This document shows positions 1 to 13,279 of a DNA stretch of 64,000 bases, in pieces. Made by a program: the position numbers and the translations under genes. Where the stretch lies: NCBI RefSeq assembly GCF_020382885.2, contig NC_058498.1, forward strand, positions 9,770,501-9,834,500, in the 5' to 3' direction. The notes under the pieces are model-generated. The model saw nothing but the letters and a program-made list of their open reading frames with translations, was not told where the DNA came from and did no database searches. This DNA is from Scatophagus argus (Eukaryota; Chordata; Actinopteri; Scatophagidae). Within the stretch, counting starts at the first letter, position 1; each line of letters opens with the position of its first letter.

Positions 1-220
1 CCAGCAATAATTTATTTTCACTGTCCATTGGTAACACAATGACTATTTTGGTCATGCATTTCAAACACTTTCTGTAAAGAAACATGTGAAAGCAAAATTC
101 TTATCAGAGGGAAACTGCGGGATGTCATCTTTGGTCTAAAAAGTGTGGCATCCAGTGCCTTAAGCAATGTACTGTATATTAGAGCAATAAAGGCCTACTG
201 CTTGGGTTTAAAATAACATG

Positions 221-350
221 CAGGGCACCAGGTTTGAACCTGTTCTGACCGTGTGAAAGTGTCCCGCTGAGGTGTCCTTTAGCAAGACATAGCAACAGCC
301 TACCTGCTCACTTAGTAAGCAGCTTCACATAAGAATGTCGGCTAAATGGC
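221..350 (+). mobile_element. tRNA-derived SINE relic
   Basis: The left part carries a B-box-like motif (GGTTTGAACC at 231-240). It is followed by a segment resembling the 'gtgtcc..gagcaagaca' body of many fish SINEs. The right end (about 321-350) resembles the conserved 'GATAARARYGTCNGCTAAATG' tail of fish tRNA-derived SINEs. The copy is degenerate. Assignment rests on remembered fish repeat consensus patterns, not on a database search. Confidence 0.45.
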
Positions 351-3300
351 TTAAAAGTTAAAAGAAACACCGACATAGTAAAGTCAGATTTAGTTTCATA
401 ATCTTAATCACAGTTAAATGTTGCAGTAGAAGTATGTCTGTGACAGGTTAAGAGGCTGACTCTAAAGTACCTTCAAAAATTAGAGCAAGGAAAAAGGGAT
501 TTTTTAAAGGCATAGTTCACTAGAAGTGAAATTTCATTATAAACTCTGTGAAACTTTGTAAGATTTTAGAATGATTTTTTTTTTCTGTTCTCCTACTAGA
601 TTAGCTGATTCATTTTTTGAAACAGCTGCCAAAGAAACAATATTGTCCAGATAGCTCTTAGCAGAGTGTGCGCTCAGGAATTCAGTATTTTCTTTTGCAT
701 TTTCCCTAAGGCTGAGATAGACCTATGAGTACTGCCATGTTTACCGGCTCTCTGAAGTTGAGTGGAGTTTCAGCTGACAAGAAGGTGAGCAGACAATGAC
801 AGAATGTTCATTTTATGTTCACTATTCCTTTAAAGATTTTTTTTTTTTTTTGTTCAAATCTCAAATCCTTTGAATGCTGCTTTTAGACAAGCTGCTAAAT
901 TTATCATGGAAACATCCATGATTTTAATAATTTATTCTCAAACTGGCCTGCAAGGATCAACTTTTGCATCCCTCAAAGGCTTTGTACTATATGCGCCCAC
1001 AATTCTGCCAGTTTGTCATAATATGACTCCCAGAATGCCTCAGATTCTATTTGAGACTCTGTCTGTTTACTTTAAATGCATGTCAGACGTATAGGCCACG
1101 GCCCCTCCCAAAACCTACCCACATTTCCAAGCCTTCTACACCCCCAACACACACACTCTCACACACACACATGTCCCTGCAAAACCCTGGCCCTGCCCTT
1201 GTCCGCTGGCTGCCTCACTGCACACTGGCTCCATTCTTCCAGGCCACGGATTGAGAGAGGCTGGGGTGTCTGCGTGTGTGCATTTGTGTGTGTTTAAGAG
1301 TGTATTAGTGCATACAGGGTATGTGTGCTGTGTGTGCATGCATCAAAGGCTAAAGTGTGTGTGTGTATGTGTTTCATGTTATTTGGAGTGATTATGCTGT
1401 TCACGTGTGCGCAGAAGGCACAGACTGCAGATGGGTTTGATGCATGTGGGAGGTTAATGTGTGCATGAGAGTTTGCATGTGACAGCAAGAGAGTGGGAGA
1501 CAGACGGACACACCATTTGAGGATGTGTGCAAGAGTATTCAGGCAGATGACCCCCCTACACGTCTCTCTTACCCCTCAAGTCCAAATCTGCCATCCCTCC
1601 ACCGCCTCACCCCAACCCACCCACATCTCCACCCTGCCACGCTCAGGCCTGTACACAATGTTTTCAACAAGGCTGGCCTGTCATCTCATGGCACAGGATT
1701 TCGGAATGGACGCAATCGGTCAGGGTCAGTATCAAATTGTGTTTTTACTGATGGCAGAAAGATGGCAAAATAATAGTAGAATAGCTTTATTAGTTCCCAA
1801 GAGAGGACTTGGTGTAGGGACTTTGGTAGTGACACTGCAGTAAAAATGTGTATGTTCCATAAATGTACATTTGAAATAAAACTGTGTTTCATGGCTGTTT
1901 TTTTAATCAAGAAAATTTCTCATCTCACACCTTGACTGGAGTTTTTTGTTCTGTTTGTTTTGTGTTTCTCAAACATTTTTCGAAAACCCATGTTGCTTCT
2001 TGTCACAAAGATGACGTTGTTGCTCCTGCTTACAATGGCACTAACACCAGCATTCAGGAGTTGAGCCCAGACACACAAAAAATAGCTATTTATTAACATG
2101 GAGTTTGGTTCATGTGGGAAAAATAAAGTAAGGAGTAAAACTGTGCATCCATGATCACTGAATTTCATAACCACTGAAGTAGTTTATCATCAGAACTAAA
2201 ACGTGCAGCCACAGTATGGTGCTGAAACCCTGAACCTGAAAGCTACCTTTTCTTTGCATTTCTTACACCACATGGGCACTAAATCACAGAGACAGGAACA
2301 TAACAGCAGCTTACCTTTGTGTCAGCCCAAGGCACTGAGCGCTTTCTCCCTCCCTACATCTTCACTTTGTAGCCCATGCCAAACACTGTCACCCCAAATC
2401 TCCTACTAACCTGCCTCCTTATGGCAGCAGTACTCAGAAGGCAACCACGGTGGCATGGCAGAGCCACACAACACCATCTGCTTCAGCTGGGCATGTGGTG
2501 GAGGAGAGGGACTGGCTTCCTTCCTGCCTCACCCAATCTATCCCCTCTACCTTCCTTCATCCAAATCCTTCATCCCATGTCCTGTAGATCACCTCCCTCC
2601 ACTCCCCATCAACACTCCCCAGCCTCCCCCTCCAAAAATCCTCCTGATAATTTCAGGGGATGAAGACTCCCTCTGCACTTGGATTTATGAACTCCTGCAG
2701 TAGCCATGGCAACCACGGGCAACTTTGTATTTGAGGAGGGGAAGAAGGGGGGGTGAGTGGGGTGTTTGGGTGGGAAGGGTGGTAGTAAGATGTGTGCGAG
2801 GGGGCAGAGAAAGAAGAGGCATTGTTGTATTGGTATTCAGGGTGTCAGCAAACCAGAGTAATTGCTGGGTCTTTATAAAGGGGAAGAGGTAAAAGCTTTT
2901 TATGGGGGGTTCAACTCTCTAAATAGCCTACTCCCAGCACATGGCTGGAGGGAATAAACACTCACTCTGTTTATTTTGTCTGTTGACGGAGGTTATTTTT
3001 ATGATTTTTTTTTTTTGGCACAATAGCATTGGAAGGGTCAGTTCAATTTGGCTGGCAGCTAAATGAGCTTCTTCTTTGAGGGGTTTTTTTTTTTTTTTTT
3101 TTTTGCATTCTCACGAACACTTGCTATCCCTTTTTAGGTGCAACGATAGAAGTTAGCCAGCCTTTTACCATCACCCTACGCTAACACCTCTGTATCATAT
3201 GCCACATGTAAATCCTGGAAATGTACTGTATGTGATCTGTTTGCTGTCTCCCTGACTGTGTATCTGTAGCTCACTCCAGGATGTATATATCTGCTTTCAG

Positions 3301-3372
3301 CCTCTTATCAGGCGCTCACAGTGTTCCCTGTAAAGCAGACTCAACCACTATAGAGACGTACTCGCTGTGAAA

Positions 3373-3376
<4 letters not shown>

Positions 3377-3407
<31 letters not shown>

Positions 3408-3414
3408 GAGAGAG
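3377..3414. repeat. (AG)n microsatellite
   Basis: A perfect AG dinucleotide run to about 3404, then an interrupted continuation. It creates spurious Ser/Leu- or Arg/Glu-rich open frames on both strands. Confidence 0.95.
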
Positions 3415-3567
3415 GGGGATGGAAAAAAACTCCTGACACCTCAGACTCCACTTCACAGCCAGTGAAGGAAGAAAGTGAGCGGGCCGCTAAGCCTTCCCTC
3501 CCCGCAGCCGCCTGCAAGGTGGAGATATTACCGTTCACATTTGGACAGATGCAAGGATCCCACTGTG

Positions 3568-3592
3568 GTGTGTGTGTGTGTGTGTGTGTGTA
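3568..3592. repeat. (GT)n microsatellite
   Basis: An uninterrupted GT dinucleotide run of about 24 bases. Confidence 0.95.
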
Positions 3593-5463
3593 TACAAGGT
3601 TAAGGCCTTCAACTGTCACTGAGATTTCCTCATATAGTAAAAGTCTATTACTGTTTGATTTTGCTAAACAACATTTTTTTTTTCTACTCACAGTCCAAGA
3701 CATCTGTGATTTTTGCATCGATTCAAGGAATAAACTTAAAACGTGTCCTTTCATAAGCCTTGGGAAGGCATTTCAGTTTCTGTGTGGTTGTGGTTGAGGT
3801 AACAGTTTGCATATACCTCCGGGAGAGTTGGACGCTCGCTGGGAACAATGGACGGATGCTAGGTTTTCAAGTATCCCAAATGGTCATTTTAAAGAGCCTG
3901 TAAACAGTTGTGTTATGGTCATATTTCTAAATGCACAGCAGGATTATTTCTAAGTGTGAGCTTTGAAAAGCTTTGTCATTGGGCTGTAGGGGGGAACAAA
4001 ACAAACATACTGCAAAAAAAAAAAACAGGGACCCTACTGGGCATAATGGTGTGAGTACTTACAGAACAGGGAGACAATAAAAGCATAATCAAACATGACA
4101 CGATCTTATTGCCCTCCAAATGTCAACTGCTGATAGCAAACATTCAAAACCACTGACTCAGAGTAGCCAAGCAAAAGAGAAAAAACATCACAGTGTGCAC
4201 AAGGCTGAGAGCTTCTAAAATAAATATACACAAAAAAACAGCTGCAGTCAGCATATGAACACTCAAAAAATGGGTAACTAGGAGGAAGTCTGAGTGACTT
4301 GTCCAAACCCTTGTCTCATGTCTTATGCACTTTCATGTTGCATTATATTTAATTATAGATCATACTGGGGCAGCCCTTAACGGGGGCCGCTTGCCTCACA
4401 GGTACAAATAGTTGAATAATTCATTAGCTGGCGTGTAGGATAGGATGTGGTGTGAGTGCAGCAGGAAAATAAGCTTACAGTTATTCATTCCTCAGTTCCA
4501 TCTTGCTGTGGGACAAAATGGAGATTCAGTGAGGTTAAATGGCAGATTTTCACAAGCTTGTATAAAGCATAAACCAGCCAGGACACGTATTAGGTATCCA
4601 GCAGAAAAAGACCAATATTGTAGTTTACGAGAGAGTAACAGCGGCTGGTTGCTGCTATTTTATTTTTAATGCCGGTACAAGTCATTGGCAAGCCATTTCT
4701 TCCAAAATCAATTGTAACGCACTGCAAGCTACAGAGCATTAAACCATGTCCCCAATTTTTACACTGCACAGTTTATTACAGGTTGACAGTTGACTGCTAT
4801 CATGTTCAACCAAACCCATTAGCTTTATCTTTCTTTTATCCTGTGTGCCCAATATATTTTTACACATTCTCCATTATGAGGAAGCAAATTGCAGGTGGAG
4901 CTATAAATGAAAAGAGATCTTACTGTGGTTACCAGCAGGGAGAGAGAAGACATTCATTTCTGCACTTCTGTTTCTAGCACAAATTAATGGACTGACCTGA
5001 ATGGATTGGAAAATCAGTTGGCACACAGATGTGATGTAATCCCTTTTCTTATTTCTTATATATCCTGAAAGACTAAATATTACTGAAAACTGGCATTTTA
5101 TAAAGAGAAAAGCGGGTCATTATGATGAAGAAACACTGACCATTAGAAGGGGGAAATCTGATCTTTTTGCACAGTGGCCAGTAGACAGGTTTGATATCAT
5201 CCTTATATTCACTTTAAAATGGCCAGCTTCAGGGTTTCTTTTAGGCTGCTCTTTATGGAGTCCTGCACTTTTTGTAATGTATCAGTTGTAGTGTTGATTG
5301 AAACAAATTTTTTAGTACTTCCTTGATTAAAAATTGTTCTAAATTGCTGTGCACTGTGATAAAAATAAAATTCCCATGGCTGATTCTGTACTGATTTGAC
5401 CTTTGTTTGTTTTTGTTTTTTGACATTTGAGGTGCAGCTATTGAGAGAAACCAGAATCAAATA

Positions 5464-5964
5464 AACAATATAGAAGTGTTCAGACACATCTCTTTATGGG
5501 GCTGTTTTTCAGGGGTTGGGCTTGGCCCCTCACTTCCAGTGAAGGGAAATCTTAATGCTGCAGTATACCAACACATTTTGGACAATGCTATGCTTCCAAC
5601 TTTGTGGCAACAGTTTGGGCAAGGCCCTTTTCTATTCCAGCATGACTGTGCCCCAGTGCACAAAGCAAAGTCCATAAAGACATGGTTGGATGAGTTTGGT
5701 GTGGAAGAACTTAACTGGCCCACACAGAGCCCTGACCTCAACCCCATCCAACACCTTCGGGATGAACTGGAATGAAGATTGCGAGCCAGGTCTTTTTGTC
5801 CAACATCAGTGCCTGACCTCAATATTGCTTTGCTGCATAAATGGCCAAAAATTCACTCCAAAATCTTGTGGAAAGCCTTCCCAGAAGAGTAGAAGCTCTT
5901 ATAGCTGCAACGCTGCCCATGTTGGTACTATAGTCAGGGACCCAATACTTTTATCCATATAGTA
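5464..5964 (+). mobile_element. Tc1-like transposon derivative, copy 1
   Basis: The right end carries a Tc1-like terminal repeat (CCCAATACTTTTATCCATAT from 5941). The left end (about 5464-5473, AACAATATAG) is a degenerate inverted counterpart. The inside jumps from this terminus straight into the middle of a Tc1 transposase (5481 onward). A full element is about 1.6 kb, so this one, at about 0.5 kb, has lost the 5' part of the transposase. The same terminus-to-transposase junction appears in the copy at 53.67-54.20 kb. Confidence 0.85.
5476..5775 (+). pseudogene. Tc1-family transposase C-terminal fragment
   Basis: The frame encodes the second half of a DD34E transposase. It contains CFSGVGLGPSLPVKGN, then FQHDCAPVH with the second catalytic Asp at fragment residue 57, then QSPDLNPIQHLRDELE. 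The third catalytic acid, expected 34 residues after that Asp, is Gln (CAA at 5749-5751) instead of Glu. The frame ends at a TGA (5773-5775) just before a still recognisable RLRAR stretch, where a CGA Arg codon is usual. It lacks the N-terminal DNA-binding part and the first catalytic Asp, so it cannot be an active enzyme. Confidence 0.9.
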
Positions 5965-6219
5965 TTTGACCTTTCATCTCCAGTCTTAATTTTGGGCTCT
6001 ATCTTATGCCCAGCACCGAGTGGTGATTAGTAGTTCTCAACCAACTTTGTCACCATTTTTACTCCCAGTGCCCACTTTATGTAAGTAGCAAATGTGTTTC
6101 TGCCCATATGTGCGCTCCTGGGTGTGTGGTTGGTTTTAAAATGACGTGGCATTCTGCCACATTTCTATTTAAAAGCAGGAGAAATCAATTGCACCATTGA
6201 ACAACATAAACCTGGCCCA

Positions 6220-6467
6220 GGACCCTATTTAAAGATCTAGAGTGCAGAAACTAAAGAATAAGTAAAGCGAATGTGAATGAAAAACTGTGATTGGTTTAAT
6301 TCTTGTAACTCCCAAAACACACCAATGAATAATTAAAGGGTGAAATAAGGGGCAAGGCACAGTATTTCAAAGGACATGATGTACATAATGTCAAATTATG
6401 TGCCGTTTGACATTTAGGGAGTTGGGCATGTCCTACGTGTATTTACACCATCGTTTAAATAGGATCC
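6220..6467. mobile_element. Short non-autonomous element with terminal inverted repeats
   Basis: GGACCCTATTTAAAGATC at the left end is matched on the opposite strand at the right end by GGATCCTATTTAAACGA (6451-6467). The element is about 248 bases with no coding capacity. The 'GGNCCTATTT' terminus resembles a miniature element common in teleosts. I could not see a clear target-site duplication. A similar GGGCTCTATCTT motif at about 5995 hints at a nested or older copy. Confidence 0.5.
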
Positions 6468-7620
6468 ACTGCGTTTAACAGTGTTCAATACACAAACTTT
6501 TTGTGCCTGTTGCAGGCAGACATGGATCTAGATTGCATAATATTCAGATATAAATGGTATAGTAGCCCTAAATATTGTTTTGTTTGCTGCTGTTCAATAC
6601 CTTTATTTATCAAAGAATTTACAAGTGACAGCTTCTCATGTTTAAATGGTGTTGGTGAACTGAAAGTATTGTTTTAACTTATACATATAATATGTAGCCA
6701 CAGCACTGTAGTATGATATAGTGCTACAGTTTTACAGTTCAGGCTATCTGGAAAAAAATAGTCTACAGACACAATATCAGAATAAAGAAGATGCTTGTAG
6801 TAGCATTTTAATGTTTCAAGCTGCTGTCTCCGCTGACTGTGTTGAAAGCAGGCTTTAGATGCACAGCAGGAGTCTGGAGTGGTGGAAATGTGTTCATCAC
6901 TCCTCTGTGGTTCCCACTGAAACTTTAGAATGAAAAGAAAAACTTTCGATATTCGTGCCATCGTCTCTCCTAACAAAGTAAGCTGCTCATTTCTGCCAGC
7001 AAGTGACGGGAGAGAAGCCTACAGTACACAGGATATAACTCCACTCTCAGTTTACGAATCCAGGTCACACATTGAAAATCAGATTTATATGGGTATTTAT
7101 TACTACATGTGATCTCCAAAAAAACTGAAAACCACATGTTGACACTTGTTGATTTGAATAATGTGTTTTAATTAGGACTTTTAATGGAATTTGGTTGTGT
7201 TTGTGAAAGACCAGAGAAAAAGCACTTTCAGCATGTGCATGAGAAAACAGAGATGGTTTATGGGACAGATAGTTAAGAGGAAGACATGTAGATGCAGGGC
7301 TGGGGGTGAAGGGACGTATAGAGAGAGAGAGAAAGAGAGAAAGGGAGGAGTGGATGCAGTGAACAGGAAGCATCCGGAATGAATTCCCAGAGATGGCCAC
7401 GCATGGCTGGGCAGAACTGGCCTGGATCTGGGAGGTGGAGGCTGGGTGGGGGGTTGAGAGGCTCCTGCACGTCCAGCTGGACAGAAAGAGAGAGACAGAA
7501 AGACGATGGATAGAGAGAGAGAGAGGGAGAGGGGCCCCCGGGCGCCGACAGGTGTAGCCCTCTACTCCAGCTGAGGCCTCACAGCTGACCTGAATCTCTG
7601 GATACGTCTCTCTATGTGTA

Positions 7621-7642
7621 CCCCCCCCCCCCCCCCCCCCCC
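7621..7642. repeat. (C)22 homopolymer
   Basis: A run of 22 C. Its length may be affected by sequencing error. Confidence 0.95.
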
Positions 7643-10600
7643 TAAAACTCATGCTTTAACTCTGAGGAATACATACATGGCAAGCTACAGTATGTTAGAC
7701 CATGTTTGCTGTCTGTCATATGGCAAGTCTCTCAACCAGGCTGCAGCACAGCCACAATCCATCAGAGAGTTTCCTGGAGTTTAAAAACTAGCACCCCTTG
7801 TTAAACCCTCAAAAAGTTTCCCTTCACGCATCTATCCTGTGTCTATATATACAGTATTACTTGACTGATACCCAGTAGAAACTTACATTAAAGTACACTA
7901 ACTCTTATCAAGGCATTTAGCTTTCTACAAGAAGGAAGTGAGTAAAACTTTTTTTATTGTCAAAGCAATTCCTCTGAGGATCAAAGCCAACACAGCAGCA
8001 TATATCCACAGTAATAAAATGTGGATCTTCTGCAGTGGTTCAATCTGTATGTCTCACTCATGAAAGCAGCTGTCTGAGCAATCTGAGAGACTTCTTTTAA
8101 TTTTTTTTTTTTCTTTGGTTGACAATGATGTGTGACAGAAAATCCAAGATGACTTGACAATGGCTGGACTGACAGCCTGTACATTGTAATAAAACGACAC
8201 AGTCTGGACGCCGGAGAATCACTAAAAGTAATCAGTGTGCAGGAATTTTACTTGATGCATTTGCTGCTGAGGCACAAACCTAAAGAGAATAAATGACTCA
8301 TGGCACAATGCTTAAAAGTGCACCCCCAAAAACTACTATTTGTGTACTTCTCAGCCCTGGTGTTGCTGGAGAAAAGAGCTCCCCCAGTCAACCTGCTAAA
8401 TATGCTGTAAGTGACTTTTGCCACTCACTCAAAACACAGAGTTTCCGAAGCCTCAGGGGGAAAAAAAAAGGTGACCTCTTACTACCTGTTTTGTGACGGA
8501 AAAGAATCACAAATTTCCCACTACATCTGACCAATCAATCAAAAAGCAAAATGCAGCATAGAAGCTGCAGATTTCCCCAGCAGTGATTTGAAATATTTAC
8601 GGTTAATTTTTAGGTTACTTGTCACAATCAATAAGATAATCTAATCCTCATTTGATGTGGCGTTAAAGAGACTGTCAAATATTATATAGTGTTTAAGACT
8701 TGGTCCTCATTTTGTGAAAATATGATAATAACATAATATTTTCATATAAAGAATTATCCATTTAATCTCAAAACCATCTTTTTACCAATTAGTGCTTCTA
8801 TCATCATCCAGACATACTTAAAAGTAGCCTGGGATTAATTTAATTTGCCTCACTGGCTCGTTACGTGAGGCAACTCTTAACATGATGAGTAAATGAGTAT
8901 TCCAATATGACAAGTTAAAATGATAAGGTCAGTGCTGCTGAACAAAGAGGGACCATTTTCTGTCATTCGACAAAGGACTAAATTACACTCATGTTAAATA
9001 AACAATGAATTAGAGCGAGCGAACAAGACCAGATTGATTTGCTGTTAGCGGCACAGCAATTAATCTTAGACCACAAATGAGGGTACAGAGAAAAATACGA
9101 GTGAAAAAATACTATGAGCACTATTGTGAAAACAGCATTGTTTCATGTCATTGTCAAGTGCAGTGAGTGTAATGTAATGTACTTATTACAGACTGTGTCT
9201 TTCCATGCCGAACATACTTTCATACTATGTTGCCTTAAAAATGTATTTCCTTAAAACAAATATGACAATCTGCAAATTGGATAATTTCATTTGTGCCTTG
9301 TGCAGGTTTTTGTGAGAGCGTCAACACTGACATAAGGCAGACACAATAAGTCTATCAGCATAATATTAAGCAGGGATACTTAGGAAAATAATTTTAAGAA
9401 TAATCAAGCTGTCAGAGTTTGGTTCTAGATTAAATTACTTATTCAGGCCGACGTTGTTTTCAGCATTGCAGTTTATGTGTGTATTTGTAAGTTCTGTTTT
9501 TATGTCGATTCCTGAGGACAAAGACATATCTGCACACGCTTTTGTGAAAATTTGGCTTTAAACTGCACAGCAACTTTAAATACTTCAGGGACGGGCATTT
9601 TTGTCATAGCTGTGACATTTGAGCTATTTGGACAAACATGCAAGCGTGTGCATCCCAGCTTTCTCCCACCTCACACATGCACACACACACACTCACATCA
9701 GCTAAACGGAAGCTCCTCCTCCACACACAATCATCCATCCAACCATAGACACACACACACACACACAGACACACACACAAATGTACACTCATGTGGATAT
9801 TATCAGCGGTGCTCAGCTGAGGCTCCAGGCCTGTCCGGTCCCCACGGCGTAGCGGTGACCAGGGGAGGAAGAGCTTATCTCTGCCCCAGGCCCCTCCCTC
9901 GGCCCAACGCTTTGGCTCCGGGAGCTGGGAGGCAGATGCCATGCAGGCCCCCAGTGTGGCGTGTTTCTGTGGCCAAAGCGTATAGCATTTAATGCTTAAG
10001 GGACAGGCTTTTGAACCAAACAGTCCGTCTTGTCCGTGTGTTTGTGTGTACTGTAAATGTGGGTGTTTGTGCAGGCCACACAGCAGATGGAGGTAAAGGC
10101 TTTTAGTATGAAGTACCATTTCCCTCTGGCCCACCTGGACCAGATCAGAGCATTTGGTACTCACCCACACACACACGCTTTCACACATGGATTTAAACCG
10201 GCTGTACTCCCTGGATAATAATAAACGGGATTGAATTATAACCAGGTGTAGTGCTATTCCAGGAATATTTGCTCCTTTTAAATTCATACAGTCATGATCA
10301 CTGGGATGTGGTGTTAACTCGTGTGACGATGGAGACGAACATGATAAAAACTGGTGAGAAATCAGGTGATGCTGAGACGGTGAGGGCACCTTTCACAACT
10401 GAATTAACGCAGTTTTTTAAAACTGACTTGAGATAATAGCGATTCTCGTGTGAGCAGCTGGGAGAATCAACAACCTCCTCACATCCAGCATGTTCTCACA
10501 GTCACACTGCACCATAATCTCCATTCACAACAAATTATTTCCTCATTGGAATTGAGAGTACAAAGACGAGAACAGGTGTTTTTGGAATGCGTAGCGGAAA

Positions 10601-11783
10601 AACTCCAAATGAATTTTAAAGAGACGGGGTTAACAGCTTCGAAAAGCTCCTTTCGTCTCAGCGAATTATGCTAAGTGTTCACAAAACACTGGTCTAAATA
10701 TAGGGCTGGAATGCGCCCGCAGATTAGCTTGCACAGTGATGGGTCTATAAGACGGCAGCACGGAGCTGTCTTCCTTCTTTGACTGGCGTGGCTTTGAACC
10801 CCACCGCTCAAACTCACTCCACAGTGGATACATATCTGCAAGCGTATGCGTGTGTCTACCTATTAGCCCGTCTGTGTATCCACAATCTAAGGGTGAATGG
10901 TTTTTCAGTGTTAAGAGCGAATCCAATGTGTTTACTTGGAATCGCTGACGAGTAAAGCATACAGGGCACTGCGGTAAAACGAAAATGACGCTACTGGAGT
11001 TGATTTTAGAGCGAGTGCACCTTCCTCTTGGCTGTTGAAAGGCATTAAAGAAAGACTGGCGGCTAACTACATCATGCAGGCTTGCAAACCCCTAAAAAAA
11101 CATTGCATGGTTAGACTTGCTCAAGTCCTGTTTCAGCGAAGACACCAGTGCTATAATACTGGAGTCTTGCCTTTGATGTGTAATCACACATGCGCACGTC
11201 GACCACTCACACAGGCACAATACATTTGCTGAGATAAAGTGACTGCAGTGTATGACCCATTTTGCAGAGGCAGGGTTTTACTTTCATAACGATGGGGTGT
11301 GAGTGAGCGTGTGTGTATGAATGCATAACCAGTACTTTACACCGGGATGATGCAGCACGACAGGCTTTTAAATCTTGAAAAGGAAGTGCTAGGTTGGTTT
11401 CTGGTAAAAATGCTACTGTCACACGGTCCAGTCATAATGCCGTTAGCCGGACTCCCCCGAGGCAACAAGCAAGCCAGTACTGAAAGTGACAAGAAAAGGG
11501 GAAGCATTATCGCGTGTGAAAAAAAAAAATCAAAACTCTAGTTCAGGGGGTGTGTTGTGAAATATATTTTATGTTCCTTAACTGTGGCGACAAGCCTCGA
11601 AACCCCTGATCGTGCTCCTCAAGCAGTTAATAATCATTGTTTCACGGTGTTGGAGGAGCGAGGCGAAGATAATGTTTTGTGTCGAGATAACACGTTGCCT
11701 TATTCCTGCCGCCTCCCGTTAACGCACGAGACAAATGGAATGGGCGCATCGCCTTGGAGCCATCCAAATGAGGGTGTCTGCCG

Positions 11784-11844
11784 TGAAGTGAAATGAAGTG
11801 AAGTGAAGTGAAGGAGGAGGAGGAGGAGGTGGAGGAGGAAGGGG
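11784..11844. repeat. (GAAGT)n followed by (GGA)n
   Basis: Several copies of GAAGT/GAAAT give way to GGA triplets. The tract is purine-rich on the + strand. Confidence 0.85.
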
Positions 11845-13279
11845 GGTGGGGGGGTTGCAAGTGCCACAAAAATCAGGGAGCGGCTGCTCGACCCTCGCGG
11901 CGCATCATGGCAGCAGTCAAGTGAATGTGAAAACAAGAGAAAGCTTTGCGGAATATTGATTTAATGCCGCAGCCTGAGCGAGGGATGATGTGCGCTCCAG
12001 ATTACGTGCGCTCTATTTCCCACCCATACAGAACCTTGAGTTCCTTTGCCTCCACACTCCAGAGAACCAGGCAGAGACGGAAGAGGGGATGTTCTTTAAT
12101 GCGCCGTTGCCCTCTGTGAAGTCCAACTGTGTAGAAAATCAACGTGGAGATACAAAACACGACAGAACGACATTAATATGTAAAACCTATCAATCTCCCT
12201 TTGTTTCTACACATGTAAAAGAGAATATCAAGGGTTCTTCTCACTGTAACCTCCCACCGCAGCACCTATAGATTGCACCCTCTCCTCTCAATTAGCACCT
12301 TGTCTCCTAAATAATGAATTCGCTTCAGGAGTTAATAGGATCAGAAACTTATTGTAAAGCTAGTGTGGTAGCAAAACACCAGGGCAACATAAAGTCTCAG
12401 CATTTCTCGTCAATGAAGATGTCTGTGTCATTTCGTTGTTTTGTGCGGATGGTGGTTTCTTTCTCTTTTTTCTTCATGCAGTTTTTATCATCGTAATGTG
12501 AAAATGTCATGATCCCATTCCTCGCATTTGAGCCGTGATGACTGCTTCGTTAACTACCTAAATGATATGGTTCCTCCTCCAGCTGCATCTCTTCATTATC
12601 CTGCAAATTATCCAGGAACAAAATACATCAAATCAAACTGTTTTCTTACTGATTTTGTAATTGTGTCTATCACAGCAGTTGTGTGTCTGTTACATCACAC
12701 TGGACAACTTAAAGTGTCCATGTGCGTTGTGGTTACTCAAACACTAAAAATGGCACCAGCGCAACATCAACTGAAAAACAAACCACTGAAAACAAATACT
12801 GACTACATTTAAGGGTAGAAGGTCTGTGTGACAGCATATTATTACCATCTGGTCATAATGGGTGCAGTTGCTGCTCTTGTCTTGTCTCTTTCGAATTTGA
12901 TTTGTCACTTCTCCTCTTAAACCACGCTGGAAACGTTGAGATTACACTGTGCCTCATTTAGCTAAAAGCGTCCACATCTTCAAGTCGAGTCCTGTTTAAA
13001 AGTTGACGTGCAAACTCACCATTCATTTTCATTCATTCCTCTTTTTTTTTTTTACGAGGAGGAAACAGAATGTGTGCATTTCCCTTCAGTGCCCTCCGCG
13101 TAACTCTGTGCATCCATGACAAAAGAATAAATTAAAAAAAAAACAGAAGATCTTTGGAACAATTTGTTACTTACTGCCCCCACAAACCCCTCACCCCTCC
13201 CCTGTAGCTGCCGAAAATTATGAACAGTGAGACGCACTCACATTCTTGCACACAGCCAAGTGAGGAGGCGCCTCCGCTC

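Larger units (their letters stand above)
351..5463. other. Intergenic, no gene recognised
   Basis: No exon with both convincing splice signals and protein-like sequence was found. The stretch holds CA/TG-rich tracts near 1.15-1.37 kb and pyrimidine-rich sequence near 2.3-2.65 kb. It also has homopolymer T runs (841-852, 3088-3104), a GA repeat and a TG repeat. A short piece at 1778-1800 resembles the 'ATAGATACTTTATT..CCC' tail of the LINE-like fragment at 47.29 kb. Open frames here are short and low in complexity. Confidence 0.6.
5965..13279. other. Intergenic, no gene recognised
   Basis: Contents: the inverted-repeat element at 6220-6467, GA/CT-rich sequence at 7.3-7.55 kb, a 22-base C run at 7621-7642, and CA/TG tracts at 9.67-9.78 kb. 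The part from 8.5 to 9.5 kb is AT-rich and free of obvious repeats. A (GAAGT)n and (GGA)n stretch lies at 11.78-11.84 kb. Open frames of up to 261 codons on the - strand (9604-10389) run through CA/TG repeats and look like chance. Confidence 0.6.

Noticed and set aside
7065-7652. 195-codon open frame on the - strand
   Set aside because: Its start lies in a poly-C run coding Gly repeats and it crosses GA/CT repeats; Ser/Leu-rich low complexity only.
9604-10389. 261-codon open frame on the - strand
   Set aside because: It runs through CA/TG repeats that lack stops in several frames; Cys/Val-rich repeat translation, no domain and no splice or promoter support.
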